DNA of 64,000 nt. Source: Myroides odoratus (GTDB lineage Bacteria; Bacteroidota; Bacteroidia; Flavobacteriales; Flavobacteriaceae). The notes beneath the pieces were generated by a model. It did no database searches, was not told the origin of the DNA, and was given only the letters and a program-made list of their open reading frames with translations. The stretch is from NCBI RefSeq assembly GCF_001549985.1, contig NZ_LROZ01000005.1, positions 186,967 to 250,966 of the forward strand, read 5' to 3'. Numbering within the stretch: the stretch's first letter is position 1; every line of letters begins with the position of its first letter. Of the stretch, positions 41,417 through 49,203 are shown in pieces. A program made the translations under genes and the position numbers.

Positions 41417-41836
41417 TTATTCTTTTTTACCACCGTGTATTCGGCTTAGTTGATATTGTTTTGATAGTTCTGGATTTCTCTCTAATTCGAGATTGTGTTC
41501 TAAACAACAAGGTTTCCAAAATCTGACATCTAAAAAGAGCGTTATCCCGTTTTCTCTTGCCCAATCATCTGCATAGCCAACGCGACCGCGGAGATGTTCC
41601 ACAGTAGTAGCTTGCTTATTACAGCCTTCGATAAAACATTTTTGATTGTATTCTTTAGAGAGGAACTCTAGTCGGATAACTTTGTAGATTTCGTTATCCT
41701 CTTGTCTTTTTTTGGAAACCTGATTGATTCGCTTAGGTTTAGCGTATTTCATTTTGCAAGAGTAAGAGCAGTATGGTTCAAGAGAATTGTACTGTATAAA
41801 CTCCTTGCCACATTTACAAATTTTAGGATTGGCCAC
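41417..41836 (-). CDS. NinG/HNH-like recombination nuclease
   Basis: This 139-residue protein has an N-terminal zinc knuckle (CKCGKEF...CSYSC) and a C-terminal HNH-like block (CFIEGCNKQATTVEHLRGRV, then CCLEHNLELERNP), matching small NinG/Rap-type phage nucleases that process recombination intermediates. Its gene overlaps the annealing protein by 14 bases, which supports a joint role. The first His of the HNH appears as EHL rather than HH. Confidence 0.6.
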   Translation of the reverse strand: MANPKICKCGKEFIQYNSLEPYCSYSCKMKYAKPKRINQVSKKRQEDNEIYKVIRLEFLSKEYNQKCFIEGCNKQATTVEHLRGRVGYADDWARENGITLFLDVRFWKPCCLEHNLELERNPELSKQYQLSRIHGGKKE

Positions 41837-42782
41837 TTAATGCTCTCTTTTTGTCATCAAGCAAAACGATGTGTTCCATTTGCTCAATGTGAGGAGAAAG
41901 TTTTTCTAGGTCTTTTAAGTTTTCAATACCTTCGATTGCTTTTGGAATAAGTTCGCTTTCTTTGGAATTGTAAAGCTCTTGAAGTTCGATATTATCTGAA
42001 TCAGCAACGGCTTTTTTTAGCTGCAAAAGAGAACTAAATTTATCTGCTTTATCTAAGTACTCTTTCAATCGGTTTAATTCTTTTTCTTTTATCTGTTCTT
42101 CTTTTGATAATCGAGTTGAACCAACCTCTGTGTAAGGAATATCCTCTGCATCGCCATCAGTAATATCTGTACCTTCAATGTGATTGTAAAGCCAACATTT
42201 TGCTTTACGTTCAGCTTTACCATTACAAGAATCTGTTGTTGCATAAGAACCTGCTTTTACTGTAAATTCAAGTAGTTGTTTGATTGGTTTGTCTTCTCCG
42301 ATTTGGTAAGTAACTTCACAAGTAACTAAGGCGGTTTCTTTATTTTGAGCAAACGTTGTTGTTGGGTAAATAATACTGTAACGAAGTCCTTTTATTTTTT
42401 TAAGTAAATAAGTAAAACCCTCTTTTGTTACATACATATTACTCGCAATAATGTTGAATTGATTTCCAGTAGGATTTAACCCTAACAATACAGCGTCAAT
42501 TAAACAATCCTTTACAGTTTCCAATGGATATGGTTGAGGCATTTGCCCTTTACTTGGTTTGTCTCTATCTGTTCTAAATCCAAGCTTAGATCCTGCTAAA
42601 CTCATAATCGGTTGCATTACCTCTGGGGTTAATGTATTTCGAATAACTGAAATTGCATTAGCCATTGCAAAAGCATTTGTGAAGTTCTGACTCTTGTCGG
42701 ATAAAACAGCTAATACTTGTGTGTTTATTGTTTCTGCTGCCGCTAATTGGTATTGTGGGAGTGTACTTATTTCGTTTGCCAT
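41823..42782 (-). CDS. RecT-like single-strand annealing protein
   Basis: This 319-residue protein contains VKDCLIDAVLLGLNPTGNQF followed by NIIASNMYVTKEGFTYLLKK, similar to RecT-family annealing proteins (AA-LGL-P-----Y then a -GY--L- strand). It should bind single strands and promote annealing with the exonuclease downstream. The C-terminal 90 residues are helical and probably mediate contacts. Confidence 0.68.
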   Translation of the reverse strand: MANEISTLPQYQLAAAETINTQVLAVLSDKSQNFTNAFAMANAISVIRNTLTPEVMQPIMSLAGSKLGFRTDRDKPSKGQMPQPYPLETVKDCLIDAVLLGLNPTGNQFNIIASNMYVTKEGFTYLLKKIKGLRYSIIYPTTTFAQNKETALVTCEVTYQIGEDKPIKQLLEFTVKAGSYATTDSCNGKAERKAKCWLYNHIEGTDITDGDAEDIPYTEVGSTRLSKEEQIKEKELNRLKEYLDKADKFSSLLQLKKAVADSDNIELQELYNSKESELIPKAIEGIENLKDLEKLSPHIEQMEHIVLLDDKKRALSGQS

Positions 42783-43009
42783 TTTTGTAGGTCTTTAAAG
42801 GTTATGAATTTAATAGGTGTCATTTTCTTAGCATGATTTAACTGTGGTTTACCGTTAATCCAAAACTGTTTTGATGACTTATTTACAATTATAAAAAGCT
42901 CTAATTCTCCTTCGTTAATTGCATCTTTACGCTTTTCATAATCATTAAATAATAAGTGATTCTCAACTTCTTCTGAGAAGTCTAAAAAAAAATATTCGTT
43001 ATTCTCCAT
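42767..43009 (-). CDS. Small phage protein, unknown
   Basis: This 80-residue acidic protein (MENNEYFFLDFSEEVENHLL) overlaps both neighbours by a few bases, which argues for real translation in the recombination operon. No family is recognised. Confidence 0.5.
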   Translation of the reverse strand: MENNEYFFLDFSEEVENHLLFNDYEKRKDAINEGELELFIIVNKSSKQFWINGKPQLNHAKKMTPIKFITFKDLQKWQTK

Positions 43010-43274
43010 TTGTCATGTAGTCTTTTAATGACTGCCTAGAAATTCTCCAAGATTTACCTGGTCGTTCAGCTTTCAGTAACCCAGATTTAATGTGATTCAA
43101 AATCGTTGGTTCAGTAACTCCAGTAAATTTGGCGACTTGCTTAACAGTCATATATTGTTCGTTTAAGGGTTTTTCCTTATTCTCGCCACTAGGTAATAAT
43201 CCGAAAGCAACTATGTAATGCGCGATTTTTTTTAGTTGGTCGTCGCTTAAATCAACTTCAACTTTTAGTGCCAT
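42999..43274 (-). CDS. Excisionase-type HTH protein
   Basis: This 91-residue protein has TVKQVAKFTGVTEPTILNHI followed by a wing KAERPGKSWRISRQSLKDYM, the MerR/Xis-like winged helix used by excisionases and small phage regulators. It could direct excision or control the operon. It overlaps its downstream neighbour by 11 bases. Confidence 0.75.
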   Translation of the reverse strand: MALKVEVDLSDDQLKKIAHYIVAFGLLPSGENKEKPLNEQYMTVKQVAKFTGVTEPTILNHIKSGLLKAERPGKSWRISRQSLKDYMTNGE

Positions 43275-44767
43275 TATGTTCTAGTTAAAAATTCAACAAT
43301 AAAATCCTGGTCAATGTGTCCATGTTTGGATAAACAGTAATCACAGAAATCGTTTAAAAGAGTTTGTTGAGTTCTTTGTTCTGAGGTTAACTCAACTAAA
43401 ACGATATGATCATTGTCAACGGATTCGATATCCATTAAAGATGGTTCTTGGTCAATAAAATCCTCAGGAAATGCTGTTGTAGCCCAAGTTGGCGGTTCTT
43501 CGTACTCTACTTCTTTAATTTCTGCTTCTGGAATAGGTGGATTTTCTATTCTATACTTAGTATTGTTTAGTAAATCTTGAAACTCTTCTTCATCACATAA
43601 AATATCTTCAATAGGAAAGACAATTTTGCAATGTTCTAGGTTTAGAACTAAATCTTCATCGAATCCTAAGTTTTTCAAAGCTTGAATACGTTTAGTTTTC
43701 AGAAGCTCGTCTTTTTCTTTCTGTAATGCTTGTTTCTCTTCTTCTAAACGTTTGTTTTCTGCTTGGATACGTTCTTGTTCAGCTTTTTGGTTCGCTTCAA
43801 TTTCCGCTTGCTTTTTAGCGTTTTCCTCAGCAATTCTTTTTGATTCTTCTTCCTGTTCTTGACGTTGTTTTTCAAGTCTTAAACGTTCTTCTTCTTGCTT
43901 ATTTAGCAAAGTTTCTCGTTGTTCAAACTCTTTTACTAGCTCAGCGCGTTTAGCTGCGTATTCTGATTGAAACTCTTGAACGTTAATTCCTTTCTCTTCT
44001 TCAAATTCCTTTTTTAATATTTTAAATTTTTCAAAAGGAATAGAGTAAATCTTATTGATCCAACGATTGTAAAAGTCTTGAATCGCTTGCTTGTGGTTAT
44101 TGATGCGTTCCGTTTCTTTTCGCTCGTTTTCTAATTTTTCGCGTTCAACTCGCAAATCTTCTTGCTCCTTTAGAGTAGCCTTTTTACTTGATAGAACGAA
44201 TTTTAAACTTTCCAATTCGCCTAGTAAATCTCCTTTAAACTCTTCAAAGTCATCAGGAGAAACCTCTACTCCATTTAACAAGGGTTTTACCTCATATTCT
44301 AGCGAGTTAGCGTAATCTAAATTTTTGATTTCCTCTGAAACAGTAGCGACAATCGATTTGATGTTGTCTCGGTGCGCTTGTTTACGATTCTCTTCTTTTT
44401 GAAGTTTAGCATTGCGCTCGTCTTCCTTGATCTTCTCCCATCTCTTTACCTCCGTTTGTTGCTTCTCTTCATGAGGTTTAGTAATTTCGATAAACTCATC
44501 ATATAAGTCTGAAATAGGTCCAATAATCTTTTCTTTTACTTTACCTATTACAACTTTCTTTTCTGAATCTAACGAAGTCCTAGCGGTTACTAATGCTGTT
44601 CGGTGCTTCTTGGCAAGTGTATAGCTTTCTGTATCGGAAATCTCTGTATAAGGATTTTCTTCAACTATTTTAAGTTGTTGTTCTCTCTTGTTCTTTACTT
44701 CTTCTAAAGTGTTTACGTTAAAAGTTTCAAGGCTAAATGTTTGTGGTAGGGTTTTATTTTCTGACAT
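43274..44767 (-). CDS. DUF1351-like coiled-coil protein of the recombination region
   Basis: This 497-residue protein has an N-terminal block like DUF1351 phage proteins (residues 1-120; LAKKHRTALVTARTSLDSEK) and a long coiled coil rich in E, K, Q and R (about 125-365). Proteins of this kind lie beside recT in many temperate phages. The function is unknown, but co-transcription with the annealing and exonuclease genes points to DNA recombination. Confidence 0.65.
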   Translation of the reverse strand: MSENKTLPQTFSLETFNVNTLEEVKNKREQQLKIVEENPYTEISDTESYTLAKKHRTALVTARTSLDSEKKVVIGKVKEKIIGPISDLYDEFIEITKPHEEKQQTEVKRWEKIKEDERNAKLQKEENRKQAHRDNIKSIVATVSEEIKNLDYANSLEYEVKPLLNGVEVSPDDFEEFKGDLLGELESLKFVLSSKKATLKEQEDLRVEREKLENERKETERINNHKQAIQDFYNRWINKIYSIPFEKFKILKKEFEEEKGINVQEFQSEYAAKRAELVKEFEQRETLLNKQEEERLRLEKQRQEQEEESKRIAEENAKKQAEIEANQKAEQERIQAENKRLEEEKQALQKEKDELLKTKRIQALKNLGFDEDLVLNLEHCKIVFPIEDILCDEEEFQDLLNNTKYRIENPPIPEAEIKEVEYEEPPTWATTAFPEDFIDQEPSLMDIESVDNDHIVLVELTSEQRTQQTLLNDFCDYCLSKHGHIDQDFIVEFLTRT

Positions 44768-45071
44768 ATTTCCCGTTGTTTAAAAAATGTGTTTTTCGTA
44801 AATTTTGTAGCAAGGTGGTAAACTTGCTTTTTCTTTCGCCTCTTCTGGTGAAGAAGCTAAAACAGTTATATCTGCGTGGTTGACGTGATCTCCGTAACGG
44901 AAGTAAACTGTCACTACATACTGTCGTCTCTCGTTCATTTGTGATAAACTCTATGTGTTTTCGAATGGTACTAAAAAAGCCGTCAAAAAGAATTTTGTCG
45001 GCTTCTGTTTGTTCGGAGTAGGTCTTATCAAATAATTTCCAACGTCCATCTTCGATATAAGGTGTAGTCAT
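44754..45071 (-). CDS. Small phage protein with doubtful C-terminal half
   Basis: The frame of 105 codons begins MTTPYIEDGRWKLFDKTYSE. The first 48 residues look like a normal protein. The rest (rich in R, S, F and C) is read over a second, more protein-like frame at 44780-44938. The true product may once have ended near residue 50, or a stop may have been lost. No family is recognised. Confidence 0.4.
   Translation of the reverse strand: MTTPYIEDGRWKLFDKTYSEQTEADKILFDGFFSTIRKHIEFITNERETTVCSDSLLPLRRSRQPRRYNCFSFFTRRGERKSKFTTLLQNLRKTHFLNNGKYVRK
44780..44938 (-). CDS. Small protein overlapping the previous frame
   Basis: This 52-residue frame reads MNERRQYVVTVYFRYGDHVN and later ADITVLASSPEEAKEKA, with a sensible beta-alpha pattern. 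It is in a different frame from the upstream gene, on the same strand. I consider it the better coding choice for this interval. Confidence 0.5.
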   Translation of the reverse strand: MNERRQYVVTVYFRYGDHVNHADITVLASSPEEAKEKASLPPCYKIYEKHIF

Positions 45072-45073
45072 AA

Positions 45074-45178
45074 CTACTTTCTTTTTTGCTTAGGTAGGCT
45101 TAAAAGAATAAAGCAAAGGGTAGCTACCAAAACACCCAGTACAGTTATGAGATCGGATAAGAAGTTAATACTAAGCAT
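45074..45178 (-). CDS. Tiny single-pass membrane protein (34 residues)
   Basis: The frame reads MLSINFLSDLITVLGVLVAT and ends LLSLPKQKRK: one membrane helix and a basic tail. It overlaps the stop of the upstream HTH gene by 8 bases and ends 2 bases before the next ATG. Confidence 0.45.
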   Translation of the reverse strand: MLSINFLSDLITVLGVLVATLCFILLSLPKQKRK

Positions 45179-45431
45179 TTCGACGTTCGTTTTTGGATAC
45201 AGCTATTAATTTTGAAGGCTTAGCTTCTTTTTCAGCTATAATATCGACAAGCTCTTGTTTACTGTAAAAACGCCTCTTATCCTCTGATCTTTCTGCATTT
45301 CTATAAGATGTTAGTTTTCGACTGTAATTCTGATAGAAAGTTGTTGCTTTTATACCTAAAAAATCACACGCCTCGTCTAGTGTTAGAAACTCAATGTTTT
45401 CTTTGTGTGTGTCGATTATATTTTTTGCCAT
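45171..45431 (-). CDS. Small HTH (excisionase-like) protein
   Basis: This 86-residue protein has FLTLDEACDFLGIKATTFYQ and a basic RRFYSKQELVDIIAEKE segment, matching the HTH_17 pattern of excisionase and regulator proteins. It lies among control genes of the early operon. Confidence 0.68.
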   Translation of the reverse strand: MAKNIIDTHKENIEFLTLDEACDFLGIKATTFYQNYSRKLTSYRNAERSEDKRRFYSKQELVDIIAEKEAKPSKLIAVSKNERRNA

Positions 45432-45461
45432 TGTTTTGATTTAAAAATTGTTTGATTATTT

Positions 45462-45710
45462 CTAGCGTTTGTCTAGAAACATTTTGCCTTTACCTTGTAG
45501 TTGATATTCTATGGAAATACCGAATGAATCGCATAATTTTAGAACAACATCAATTCCTACATTGGTCCTTCTTGATATAAAGTCAGCCAATGTATTTGGT
45601 TCTATACCAAGTTCTCTGGATAGTTCTTGCCTAGACTGAACTTTTTTTGTTTTAATTAAATGATCGACAGATTCAGCAAAACGATCATTAATCTCATATG
45701 CTATACTCAT
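45462..45710 (-). CDS. Cro/XRE-type HTH regulator
   Basis: This 82-residue protein contains SRQELSRELGIEPNTLADFI followed by SRRTNVGIDVVLKLCDSFG, a standard XRE helix-turn-helix. As the second gene of the leftward lytic operon and without a second domain it resembles Cro. Its start overlaps the antirepressor stop (ATGA-type overlap at 45707-45710). Confidence 0.78.
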   Translation of the reverse strand: MSIAYEINDRFAESVDHLIKTKKVQSRQELSRELGIEPNTLADFISRRTNVGIDVVLKLCDSFGISIEYQLQGKGKMFLDKR

Positions 45711-46414
45711 TGCGCAGCGGTGTTAACGATTCCTAATATTTTAGCGATGTACCCAAGTCCTTTTTGAGTAACCATTGTTTGAGGTTCTACTTTAGTGATA
45801 GTAGAGTCTCCTTTTTTAATTTGTATCATCGTCTGCTTCAATGCGAAGTAACCACGATTAACAAATTCTTGCTTTGGTTCTTTGGATCCTTTAAATAGGA
45901 TTCCTTTATCCCTTAAAATGTTGTAGAGGATGTTTCGTCCAATATCAAGACCCAGTGATTTTGAAGCTTCTGACATTGTTAACAGTCCATCAGAAGAAAA
46001 AACCTTATCAATGTATTCATCGCGTGGTTTCATTCTCTGGTTCTCTAAAAGCAATGCTTCTTTTTCTTGTTCGCTTTCCAAAAGCATAATTGCTAAATCT
46101 TTTTTAGTGATTGATTCTAAACTTGGTTTAGCTGATTGCTTTTCTAATTCCTCCCAACGTATAATGAGTTTTGCTCTCGCTTCGTCATTAAATTTCGTTG
46201 CGATATAAAGACATTCTTTTTTTAATAGTTGGTATTCAGGTCTTTTTTCTCCTTTAGTGTCTATATAATCAACGAGGGAAAATTTACCTCCGTTAACTTT
46301 TTCCCATGCAGATTCCATCTTTCGGATTGCTTTTAATATATCTGCATGAGATTTTCCAGTCATCGCAGCAATTTCTCTACTTGACATCGTATGGTTTATT
46401 TCAATTTGCTTCAT
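45707..46414 (-). CDS. Rha-type regulator fused to KilA-C antirepressor domain
   Basis: This 235-residue protein combines an N-terminal Rha domain (residues 1-95; MSSREIAAMTGKSHADILKA, YQLLKKECLYIATKFNDEAR) with a C-terminal KilA-C/ANT domain (about 135-230; DGLLTMSEASKSLGLDIGRN, ILFKGSKEPKQEFV). Antirepressors of this design block the phage repressor and favour the lytic cycle. It is the first gene of the early leftward unit. Confidence 0.85.
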   Translation of the reverse strand: MKQIEINHTMSSREIAAMTGKSHADILKAIRKMESAWEKVNGGKFSLVDYIDTKGEKRPEYQLLKKECLYIATKFNDEARAKLIIRWEELEKQSAKPSLESITKKDLAIMLLESEQEKEALLLENQRMKPRDEYIDKVFSSDGLLTMSEASKSLGLDIGRNILYNILRDKGILFKGSKEPKQEFVNRGYFALKQTMIQIKKGDSTITKVEPQTMVTQKGLGYIAKILGIVNTAAQ

Positions 46415-46485
46415 AAATACTTATATTTAAGATAGATTTAACTTATATATGTATTCACATCGTCAATATATATCTATATAATCCG

Positions 46486-46493
46486 TACTTTTG
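46486..46493 (+). promoter_or_regulatory. Rightward promoter -7 box TACTTTTG
   Basis: TACTTTTG matches TAnnTTTG. Transcription would start near 46500 and run through the structured element. ATCGT/ACGAT at 46505-46520 would form a 5' hairpin. Confidence 0.45.
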
Positions 46494-46527
46494 CAAGACG
46501 AATTATCGTGTAAAAACGATGATAAAA

Positions 46528-46645
46528 GAAAGCTAACACAGGCGGATGTATAACACAAGCCAGAACAGCGTTTGGTAGTAACATTGTGTTACACGTTTGA
46601 TAGAGCAGTGCTTATCAGACTTTATGAAACCTGTGTTTTGCTTTC
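46528..46645. ncRNA. Putative structured RNA element, copy 2
   Basis: GAAAGC-TAA-CACAGG (46528-46542) pairs with CCTGTG-TTTT-GCTTTC (46630-46645). Inside are TAACACAA/TTGTGTTA and a TGATAGAGCAGTGCTTATCA hairpin, giving a three-way-junction model of about 118 nt. The arms match copy 1 at 39719-39801. Confidence 0.45.
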
Positions 46646-46674
46646 TGAAAGGTTTTTAATTTTTGACAGGTATT

Positions 46675-46694
46675 GACGCCCCTCGTGGCGTTTT
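46675..46694 (+). terminator. Small GC hairpin followed by T residues
   Basis: ACGCC/GGCGT with a 6-base loop and TTTT after it could end the rightward transcript of the structured element. The stem is short. Confidence 0.35.
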
Positions 46695-46738
46695 GAAACA
46701 AAGCGATTAAAGTAGTTTAAAATATATCAAAATTAAAA

Positions 46739-47008
46739 ATGAGTATAGAAGAAGCTAAGGAGTTATTAAAAAAACTAGAAGCTTTAAGCGAATCAGAAAA
46801 GGAACGGTTAGGCATTCCGGTCGATAGATTTTTTATTATCCCATCAGGTATTGGAGTACCTGAATATTTGAAATTATGGGATGATGAAGAATTCTATATA
46901 AACTCAATGCCTAGCCGAGTTGAATTTACTGTAATAGGAGTTATTAGATCTACATACAGTACTTTCGCAAAGATTGACTTAAATAGGTTTGGTAGACTCC
47001 TCAAATAG
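46739..47008 (+). CDS. Small protein of the immunity region, unknown
   Basis: This 89-residue acidic protein (MSIEEAKELLKKLEALSESE) is helical at the N-terminus. It is convergent with, and overlaps by 30 bases, the small gene at 46979-47173. No family is recognised. Confidence 0.5.
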   Translation: MSIEEAKELLKKLEALSESEKERLGIPVDRFFIIPSGIGVPEYLKLWDDEEFYINSMPSRVEFTVIGVIRSTYSTFAKIDLNRFGRLLK

Positions 47009-47173
47009 GTCTAAATCGACAGAAGCAACTAAGATGTATTTACCATTTCTTTTAGAAATAGTGAAATCAGTTCCAGGGAATTTTTCCTGAAAATCTTCTA
47101 GTAGCTTATCTATTTTAGATTTGTCTTTTTCAAGTCTGTCCATGTAATTCTGCCATTGCTTTCTTTTGCTCAT
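46979..47173 (-). CDS. Small helical protein, unknown
   Basis: This 64-residue protein (MSKRKQWQNYMDRLEKDKSK) is the first gene leftward of the operator region, so it would be made from the repressor-controlled promoter at 47300. No family is recognised. Confidence 0.5.
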   Translation of the reverse strand: MSKRKQWQNYMDRLEKDKSKIDKLLEDFQEKFPGTDFTISKRNGKYILVASVDLDLFEESTKPI

Positions 47174-47242
47174 AATTAAGGATGATTAAAATTTAGTTTA
47201 ACTTAATTTGCTTGTTTCCCGATATGTCAAAGATCATTTGAT

Positions 47243-47288
47243 ATCACTATACGAGTATATTTTAAAAAGAGTGTTCTCGTATAGTGAT
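47243..47288. repeat. 13-bp perfect inverted repeat in the control region
   Basis: ATCACTATACGAG (47243-47255) and CTCGTATAGTGAT (47276-47288) are perfect complements around a 20-base AT-rich spacer. It would form a hairpin in the 5' leader of the leftward transcript or bind a dimeric regulator. Confidence 0.6.
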
Positions 47289-47299
47289 TTTTGTTGTTA

Positions 47300-47307
47300 C
47301 AAATATA
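47300..47307 (-). promoter_or_regulatory. Leftward lytic promoter -7 box TATATTTG
   Basis: The reverse strand carries TATATTTG, overlapping the first operator by 4 bases, so repressor binding would exclude RNA polymerase. Confidence 0.5.
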
Positions 47308-47328
47308 TATCAATTTAATTGATATATA
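47304..47328. promoter_or_regulatory. Repressor operator 1, 25-bp palindrome
   Basis: A perfect palindrome centred on 47316 with core TATCAATTTAATTGATA. It shares the ATATCAATTwAATTGATAT core with operator 2, thirty bases away (three helical turns). Confidence 0.7.
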
Positions 47329-47333
47329 AAAAC

Positions 47334-47358
47334 AAAATATCAATTAAATTGATATTTT
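47334..47358. promoter_or_regulatory. Repressor operator 2, 25-bp palindrome
   Basis: A perfect palindrome centred on 47346 with core TATCAATTAAATTGATA. It lies 32 bases before the repressor start codon, where it could control the repressor gene itself. Confidence 0.7.
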
Positions 47359-47390
47359 TTATATATAATACTAAAAACCAATTACTTATA

Positions 47391-48191
47391 ATGGATTTAT
47401 TTGAAGTAAAGAAGGAGAGATTTATTGAGTCTATTAATTATTTAAAGTTCAAAAGTTATATTAAGAACAATAAAGATTTGTCTGATTTAGGTATAATTAG
47501 CGAATCCAGCTTATCTAGAGCTTTAAAAGGAGATCCTAAATACCTTACTGATAATTTAATAAATAAATTTTGCAATCAATTTACTTTTTTTAATATCAGT
47601 TGGTTAAATGGAGAGGATTTACCAATGCTTAAAAACCCAATCAATGAAAGAAGTAATCTATTGAGTGTAATTGAAAGTGAGGATGTATTAGAAGATAATG
47701 ATGTAGAAGTATTAACAAATAGTAATGGGAATAAGTTTTTTATCTATCCATCTGGTCTTATTAAAATTGAAGTACCTAAAGTACCCTTTGACGCACATGC
47801 TAGTTATCTAGAATGTTACTTTGACGATGTTAAGACTTTAGATGATTGGGATAAAATAACTTTTACAGTTGATCATATTGGCAGAGGTAGTTATTTAGGA
47901 TTTCAAAGTCAAGGAGAATCAATGAATGGGGGGTTAATTGACGACACTCCAAGTGGAGCTGAAATATTAGGAAGAGAAATCGGAAATCACCTTTGGAAAG
48001 ATGGTTTTAGAAAAACTAAATATGGTTTAATTTTAATTACCGAATCAGGTATTTGGCATAAAGATATTACAGATTATAATATAGAGAAAGGCATGTTAAC
48101 ATTAAGTTCAAGAAATAAAAAACATAATCCATTTGACTATCCGATAAATAGTGTAAAGCAAATATTTAATGTAATTAAAAGGAATTTTTAA
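47391..48191 (+). CDS. CI-type phage repressor with S24/LexA-like C-terminal domain
   Basis: Translation from the ATG at 47391 gives 266 residues; the 24 codons before it span the operators and are unlikely to be used. The N-terminal 90 residues include a divergent DNA-binding domain (LGIISESSLSRALKGDPKYL). The C-terminal half has FQSQGESMNGGLIDD, where Ser is the expected nucleophile of S24 self-cleaving repressors, and GIWHKDITDYN with the candidate Lys. It should hold the lytic promoter shut and respond to DNA damage. It is monocistronic, with a terminator at 48208. Confidence 0.82.
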   Translation: MDLFEVKKERFIESINYLKFKSYIKNNKDLSDLGIISESSLSRALKGDPKYLTDNLINKFCNQFTFFNISWLNGEDLPMLKNPINERSNLLSVIESEDVLEDNDVEVLTNSNGNKFFIYPSGLIKIEVPKVPFDAHASYLECYFDDVKTLDDWDKITFTVDHIGRGSYLGFQSQGESMNGGLIDDTPSGAEILGREIGNHLWKDGFRKTKYGLILITESGIWHKDITDYNIEKGMLTLSSRNKKHNPFDYPINSVKQIFNVIKRNF

Positions 48192-48207
48192 ATAATTCAA
48201 AATTAAT

Positions 48208-48232
48208 GCGGTCTGTTTAGATCGCATTTTTT
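48208..48232 (+). terminator. Terminator of the repressor gene
   Basis: GCGGTCT/AGATCGC (one G-U pair) with loop GTTT, followed by a run of T. Confidence 0.65.
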
Positions 48233-48239
48233 ATTTGTG

Positions 48240-48247
48240 TATATTTG
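48240..48247 (+). promoter_or_regulatory. Promoter -7 box TATATTTG of the moron genes
   Basis: TATATTTG lies 26 bases before the ATG at 48274, immediately after the repressor terminator, giving the next genes independent expression in the lysogen. Confidence 0.5.
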
Positions 48248-48273
48248 GTTTTTGTTAACACAAAAAATGCCTT

Positions 48274-49203
48274 ATGAAACAAATATCTACTAAGAGATTT
48301 TATTTATTTTTTTTAATCATTTTATTTTTTCAAGGTATTGTAATAATATTATCTGATAACCATCCAAAAAGTATTGGTTATGAATATCAAAAGATACGTG
48401 AAGAATTTGAAAATGACAATCCTGGAGTTATAAGTTCTTTTGGTGAAAATTTACCTGATGATATTAAAATAGATCTTGCAAAAAAAATTTATATAGAAAA
48501 GAAAATTAAGCGTAAATCTGATAGTCAACTTAGATTATATATTAGCACATTAAATAAGGCGGATAAAGAAAAGCTCCTATTAAATTTATATGGAGAAGTT
48601 TCTACAATAAGTGAACATGATTCAGAATCATACAAATTAATATTACTAAAGCATGATATTGATGTTATAAAAGCAGGATATAATCCAGTTAATTTTTTAA
48701 TGGAGAAAGTATTGAAATTAAATTCTCCTTTTTATTTACAATATCAAACAAACATATTCCTAATAATAATTACAATATTATTATTCATATGTGTTCTTGT
48801 TATGAAAGTAGTATTTTTGATAAAAACCACTAATAAAAATGATAGAAAAGAAGTTGTAAATTCACTTGTAATAAAAAAAAATAGTTCTATTGTAAAAGAT
48901 AAATTAAAAATTAGTTTTAAATGTATGAAGAAAAAAGAAACGCTTTTTGTTTTGTGTATGGCAATAGTATCATTTTTTTTAGGTTTTTGGTTTAAGATAC
49001 CTAATAAAGAATTAACAAAGGAACTAATGTATGCAAGGGCTGAGTGGAAAAAAGAATTGTATTTACAACAATTAAAGAGTGAGTCGTTTTTTCTAGGAGA
49101 TAATTTCGATTTTAACTGGAGAGTATCAATTCCTTTCTTTATTATATCTATTATATGTTTAGTAATCTACAAGAAACTTGTGAAAAAGAATATAATTAAA
49201 TAA
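48274..49203 (+). CDS. Multi-pass membrane protein, probable lysogenic-conversion gene
   Basis: This 309-residue protein has membrane segments near residues 8-27, 160-182, 222-242 and 283-303, with a charged extracytoplasmic-like stretch (30-155) that has the pattern KADKEKLLLNLYGEVSTISE. No family is recognised. Its own promoter and its place between repressor and integrase are typical of moron genes, often exclusion or host-fitness factors. The stop overlaps the next start (TAATG). Confidence 0.6.
   Translation: MKQISTKRFYLFFLIILFFQGIVIILSDNHPKSIGYEYQKIREEFENDNPGVISSFGENLPDDIKIDLAKKIYIEKKIKRKSDSQLRLYISTLNKADKEKLLLNLYGEVSTISEHDSESYKLILLKHDIDVIKAGYNPVNFLMEKVLKLNSPFYLQYQTNIFLIIITILLFICVLVMKVVFLIKTTNKNDRKEVVNSLVIKKNSSIVKDKLKISFKCMKKKETLFVLCMAIVSFFLGFWFKIPNKELTKELMYARAEWKKELYLQQLKSESFFLGDNFDFNWRVSIPFFIISIICLVIYKKLVKKNIIK

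Larger units (their letters stand above)
46415..46738. other. 324-bp control region between lytic and lysogeny genes
   Basis: No gene is seen. The segment holds a rightward promoter box (46486), a structured element (46528-46645), and a small GC hairpin (46675-46694). It is the leader of the leftward antirepressor operon on one strand and the upstream region of the gene at 46739 on the other. Confidence 0.5.

Noticed and set aside
46739..47173. Toxin-antitoxin pair from the two convergent small genes
   Set aside because: They are convergent, not co-transcribed, and neither shows a toxin or antitoxin motif.
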